In this document: in pieces, positions 7,035-9,675 of the stretch
Numbering within the stretch: the first letter of the stretch is position 1
Layout: each line of letters begins with the position of its first letter
Assembly (NCBI GenBank): GCA_945903615.1
Contig: CAMDOL010000051.1
Location: 1 to 9,675, forward strand
DNA from: Rickettsia typhi
GTDB lineage: Bacteria; Pseudomonadota; Alphaproteobacteria; Rickettsiales; UBA1997
Length of the DNA: 9,675 nucleotides
Direction of reading: 5' to 3'
Position numbers and translations under genes: made by a program
Notes under the pieces: model-generated
What the model saw: only the letters and a program-made list of their open reading frames with translations
What the model was told of the DNA's origin: nothing
The model's database searches: none

Positions 7035-8115
7035 AATGTCTTGGCCAATCGCAAAAATATCAATCGCTAATTTATTGCATAATTTAAAAACCCTGCAAAG
7101 CCTTGCGCCACAAAGCAAAATTATTGCGATGGTTAAGGCTAATGGCTATGGACACGGGATTCATTCAATTGCTGAGCATTTAGAAAATTGCATTTATGGA
7201 TTTGGCGTTGCAAGAATTGCTGAGGCTTTGATTTTAAGACAAGCTGGAATTAAAGCGCCAATTATGCTGGCGGGAGGAGTTTTTCAAAAAGATGATTTGA
7301 AAATTTGTGCCGAGCAAAATTTTGAACCAGTAATTCATAATGCTTTGCAACTTAATTGGATTGCCGATTCTAAATTATCAAAGCCAATTAAAACTTGGCT
7401 AAAAATCAACAGCGGAATGAACCGTTTGGGCTTTGCTTTGGCTGAATCTAAAAATGCTTATAAAATTTTATCTACAAATAAAAATATCATTCAACCAGTC
7501 GGATTAATGTCTCACCTCGCTTGTGCGGACGATCTCAATCATTCGCTAAATAATTCACAAATTTCTATTTTTAAAAACTTTACCGTTAATTTGCCGGGAG
7601 AAAAAAGCCTCAACAACTCGGCAGCAATAATTAATTTTTCAGAAACTAACTATGATTTTATCCGTCCCGGGCTTGCCTTATATGGAGCTTCACCAGTGAA
7701 CAATAAAAGTGCGGCAGAATTAAATTTAAAACCCGTAATGACTCTGCAAACCAAAATCATCGCCACTCATAATTTAAAAAAAGGCGAAACAGTTGGCTAT
7801 GGAGCAAGATTTATTTGTCCAAAAGATATGAAAATTGCCGTCGCAGCGATTGGATATGGCGATGGCTATTCTCGAACTATGCAAGATGGAGCACCAATTT
7901 TGGTTGGCGGCAAAAAATGTTTTTTGGCCGGAAAAGTTTCGATGGACACAATCACCATTGATATTAGCGAAAATGAAAACGCTAAAATTGGTGATGAAGT
8001 AATTTTGTGGGGCGAGGGATTGCCAATTGATGAGGTGAAAAAATTTAGTGCTTGCTCTGCTTATGATTTATTTTGTGCAGTTCAGCAAAGAGTTGAGAGG
8101 ATTATTGTTAAATAA
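7018..8115 (+). CDS. alr: Alanine racemase
   Basis: This PLP enzyme converts L-alanine to D-alanine, which is needed for the peptidoglycan stem peptide. The 365-aa product has the PLP-lysine motif MVKANGYGHG at 38-47 (Lys40), GMNRLGF at 133-139, FIRPGLALYG at 214-223, the catalytic tyrosine in VGYGARF at 259-265 (Tyr261), AAIGYGDGYSR at 276-286 and GKVSMDTITID at 305-315, and ends in QQRVERI. Two starts are possible. The listed ATG at 7018 overlaps nth by 17 nt. An in-frame ATG at 7036 lies 1 nt after the nth stop, gives 359 aa and matches the tight spacing of the neighbouring genes, so it may well be the true start. The 3' end overlaps the convergent glmM by 8 nt. With slt and glmM it points to a retained peptidoglycan wall. 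Confidence 0.95.
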   Translation: MQTPNEMSWPIAKISIANLLHNLKTLQSLAPQSKIIAMVKANGYGHGIHSIAEHLENCIYGFGVARIAEALILRQAGIKAPIMLAGGVFQKDDLKICAEQNFEPVIHNALQLNWIADSKLSKPIKTWLKINSGMNRLGFALAESKNAYKILSTNKNIIQPVGLMSHLACADDLNHSLNNSQISIFKNFTVNLPGEKSLNNSAAIINFSETNYDFIRPGLALYGASPVNNKSAAELNLKPVMTLQTKIIATHNLKKGETVGYGARFICPKDMKIAVAAIGYGDGYSRTMQDGAPILVGGKKCFLAGKVSMDTITIDISENENAKIGDEVILWGEGLPIDEVKKFSACSAYDLFCAVQQRVERIIVK

Positions 8116-9445
8116 TTTCTTTAGCAATTTCTTCAGCAATTTCTTTAATCAAATTCTGATCTTTTCCTTCAATCATAATTCTGATTAATTTTTCCGTTCC
8201 AGATTTTCTAACCAAAACTCTGCCCTCACCTTTCAGCCTAGATTCTGATGCTTTGATAGCATCTTGAACTTTTATATTGTCAAGTGGATTATTTTCGCCT
8301 TGATATTTAACATTGTGCAAAATTTGTGGCATCAATTCAAAAATATTAGCAATTTGGCTAGTTGATTTTTTTTGCGCTGATAAAATTTCTAACACTTGCA
8401 AAGCCGCAATCAAGCCGTCTCCAGTTGTAGAATAGTCGCCCAAAACTATGTGACCAGATTGCTCACCGCCAAAATTATAGCCAGATTTTTTCATCTCTTC
8501 CAAAACATAACGATCACCAACATTGGCTCTCACCAAAGATACTCCAAAGTAGCGCAGATATTCTTCCAAAGCCAAGTTTGACATTTGGGTTGCAACCACA
8601 GTATCTTTTTTTAAATTGCCTTCATTATGTAATTTTTCAGCAATTAATCCGATAATTTTATCGCCATGAATTACTGCGCCATTTTCATCAACAACCAAAA
8701 GACGATCTGCGTCTCCATCTAAAGCAATTCCAATATCAGCCTTATTTTCTAAAACAGTTTTACTTAAAAGCTCTGGGTGATTTGAACCGCAATTATCATT
8801 AATATTAAAACCATCTGGCTTGACACCAATAGCAATAACTTCTGCGCCCAGCTCCCACAAAATTGTTGGAGCCATAGAATAAGAGGCACCATTAGCGCAA
8901 TCGATGACGATTTTTAAACCTTCCAGACTTTTATCTTTAGGAAAAGAATTTTTGACAAACTCCATATATCGACCACGCGCATCTTCAATTCTTTTGGCTT
9001 TGCCAAGCATCTCAGGCTTTGCCAAATGAGCACTAATATCACTATCAATCATCACCTCAATTTCTTTTTCAACTTCATCATTTAGTTTGTTGCCGTTCTT
9101 ATCAAAAATTTTTATGCCGTTATCATAAAACGGATTGTGTGATGCAGAAATCATAATGCCAATATCAGCGCGCAAAGATTTGGTCAACATTGAAACTGCT
9201 GGGGTTGGAACTGGTCCCACTAAAAACACATCCATTCCAACTGCCAAAAAACCCGCTGTTAAAGCTGATTCAACCATATAGCCCGAGAGCCTAGTATCTT
9301 TGCCAATCACCACCCGATGACGATGCGCACCATCAATAAATTTGGCACCAACCGCCATACCAACTTTCAGGGCAATTTCAGGAGTGATAGGAAATTTATT
9401 AGCCGTGCCTCTGATGCCGTCGGTTCCAAAATATTTTTTAGTCAT
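8108..9445 (-). CDS. glmM: Phosphoglucosamine mutase
   Basis: This cytosolic enzyme interconverts glucosamine 6-phosphate and glucosamine 1-phosphate on the way to UDP-GlcNAc, the precursor of peptidoglycan and lipid A. The 445-aa length is normal. All four functional loops of the alpha-D-phosphohexomutase family are present: the phosphoserine loop MISASHNPFYDNG at 98-110 (Ser102), the Mg2+ loop ALDGDADR at 241-248 (Asp243, Asp245, Asp247), the sugar-binding GGEQSGH at 326-332 and the phosphate-binding VRKSGTEKLIRIM at 412-424. The N-terminus KYFGTDGIRG is diagnostic of GlmM. It lies 30 nt downstream of an unidentified minus-strand gene, probably in the same transcript. It converges on alr with an 8-nt overlap and leaves no space for a separate terminator between them. 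Confidence 0.97.
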   Translation of the reverse strand: MTKKYFGTDGIRGTANKFPITPEIALKVGMAVGAKFIDGAHRHRVVIGKDTRLSGYMVESALTAGFLAVGMDVFLVGPVPTPAVSMLTKSLRADIGIMISASHNPFYDNGIKIFDKNGNKLNDEVEKEIEVMIDSDISAHLAKPEMLGKAKRIEDARGRYMEFVKNSFPKDKSLEGLKIVIDCANGASYSMAPTILWELGAEVIAIGVKPDGFNINDNCGSNHPELLSKTVLENKADIGIALDGDADRLLVVDENGAVIHGDKIIGLIAEKLHNEGNLKKDTVVATQMSNLALEEYLRYFGVSLVRANVGDRYVLEEMKKSGYNFGGEQSGHIVLGDYSTTGDGLIAALQVLEILSAQKKSTSQIANIFELMPQILHNVKYQGENNPLDNIKVQDAIKASESRLKGEGRVLVRKSGTEKLIRIMIEGKDQNLIKEIAEEIAKEII

Positions 9446-9475
9446 AGTAAATTTGTTTTTTGCATTAGTTATCTT

Positions 9476-9675
9476 TTATAGAGCTATATTTTTATCTTTT
9501 TCTTGCAGCGGTTGAGCAGAAACATTCTTCACTGTCGTATTTGGGGTATCTGGGGTATCTGGGGTATTTGGGGTATCTGGTTTATGTTTTGCACGATTAA
9601 ATTCTTGTTGATAATGAGCGTCAACTGCCTTAGAAACCAATTTTAGATTCTCCTCTCTTTTATCGGAATATTTTG
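9476..9675 (-). CDS. 3' end of an unidentified gene (partial; continues beyond the window)
   Basis: One minus-strand frame is open from the window edge to a TAA at 9476-9478 and gives the last 65 residues of a protein. The visible part is hydrophilic: a charged, probably helical stretch (SDKREENLKLVSKAVDAHYQ and onward), then a low-complexity PDTPNTPDTPDTPNT segment encoded by a 9-bp tandem repeat, then a short charged tail ending in KNIAL. I do not recognise the family; the sequence does not resemble the FtsH C-terminus, a common glmM neighbour in alphaproteobacteria. It ends 30 nt before glmM on the same strand, so co-transcription is likely. That this is a real gene is inferred from the open frame, the in-frame repeat and the spacing. 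Confidence 0.6.
   Translation of the reverse strand, partial: KYSDKREENLKLVSKAVDAHYQQEFNRAKHKPDTPNTPDTPDTPNTTVKNVSAQPLQEKDKNIAL
9542..9580 (-). repeat. 9-bp tandem repeat, about 4.3 copies, coding for a (D/N)TP tripeptide array
   Basis: On the plus strand the unit tggggtatc recurs at 9542, 9551, 9560 (last base t instead of c) and 9569, followed by a partial tgg. Read on the minus strand it codes for alternating Asp/Asn-Thr-Pro triplets in the partial gene at 9476-9675. The 9-bp unit keeps the reading frame, so copy number can change without disrupting the protein. Confidence 0.9.

Noticed and set aside
6647..7118. Minus-strand frames of 75 and 85 residues across nth and the start of alr
   Set aside because: They are antisense to two confidently identified enzymes and show no motifs of their own.
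8396..8581. 61-residue plus-strand frame inside glmM
   Set aside because: It is antisense to an intact glmM with all catalytic loops; no sign of an independent gene.

Overview
The window is strongly AT-rich chromosomal DNA, densely packed with housekeeping genes. It suggests an alphaproteobacterium, most likely of the Rickettsiales or a similarly reduced, AT-rich lineage. The main evidence is a run of three genes typical of Alphaproteobacteria: an NDUFA12-type complex I subunit, a short MlaD-like MCE protein and a DUF2155 protein. The soluble lytic transglycosylase also has the alphaproteobacterial layout. The order-level placement is inference; no rRNA is present to confirm it.

Layout: (1) Positions 1-106 hold no gene but carry a small inverted-repeat structure next to the end of slt. 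(2) 107-2206, minus strand: a periplasmic lytic transglycosylase with a GTG start. (3) 2207-2363: a divergent intergenic region that should hold the promoters for slt and for the next plus-strand genes. (4) 2364-3650, plus strand: NDUFA12-like, mlaD-like and DUF2155 genes, closely spaced or overlapping. (5) 3651-3726: a short spacer with two inverted arrays of four heptamers each; the second array runs into the rpe start codon. (6) 3727-8115, plus strand: a compact five-gene cluster of rpe, an unrecognised 441-aa protein with DUF218-like motifs, queH, nth and alr, with gaps of 1-8 nt or a small overlap. (7) 8108-9445, minus strand: glmM, converging on alr with an 8-nt tail-to-tail overlap. (8) 9476-9675, minus strand: the 3' end of an unidentified gene containing a 9-bp tandem repeat.

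Three genes serve cell-wall metabolism: glmM makes the UDP-GlcNAc precursor, alr supplies D-alanine and slt trims or recycles peptidoglycan. The organism therefore probably keeps a peptidoglycan wall, unlike wall-less Rickettsiales relatives. The envelope theme continues with mlaD (phospholipid transport) and the secreted DUF2155 protein. The other genes serve respiration (NDUFA12), the pentose phosphate pathway (rpe), tRNA queuosine synthesis (queH) and base-excision repair (nth).

No start codon in the window has a convincing, correctly spaced Shine-Dalgarno sequence. I found no clear defence, secretion or CRISPR system. The least explained items are the inverted heptamer arrays at the rpe start, the unrecognised 441-aa protein, the inverted-repeat element at the left end, and the truncated repeat-bearing gene at the right end.
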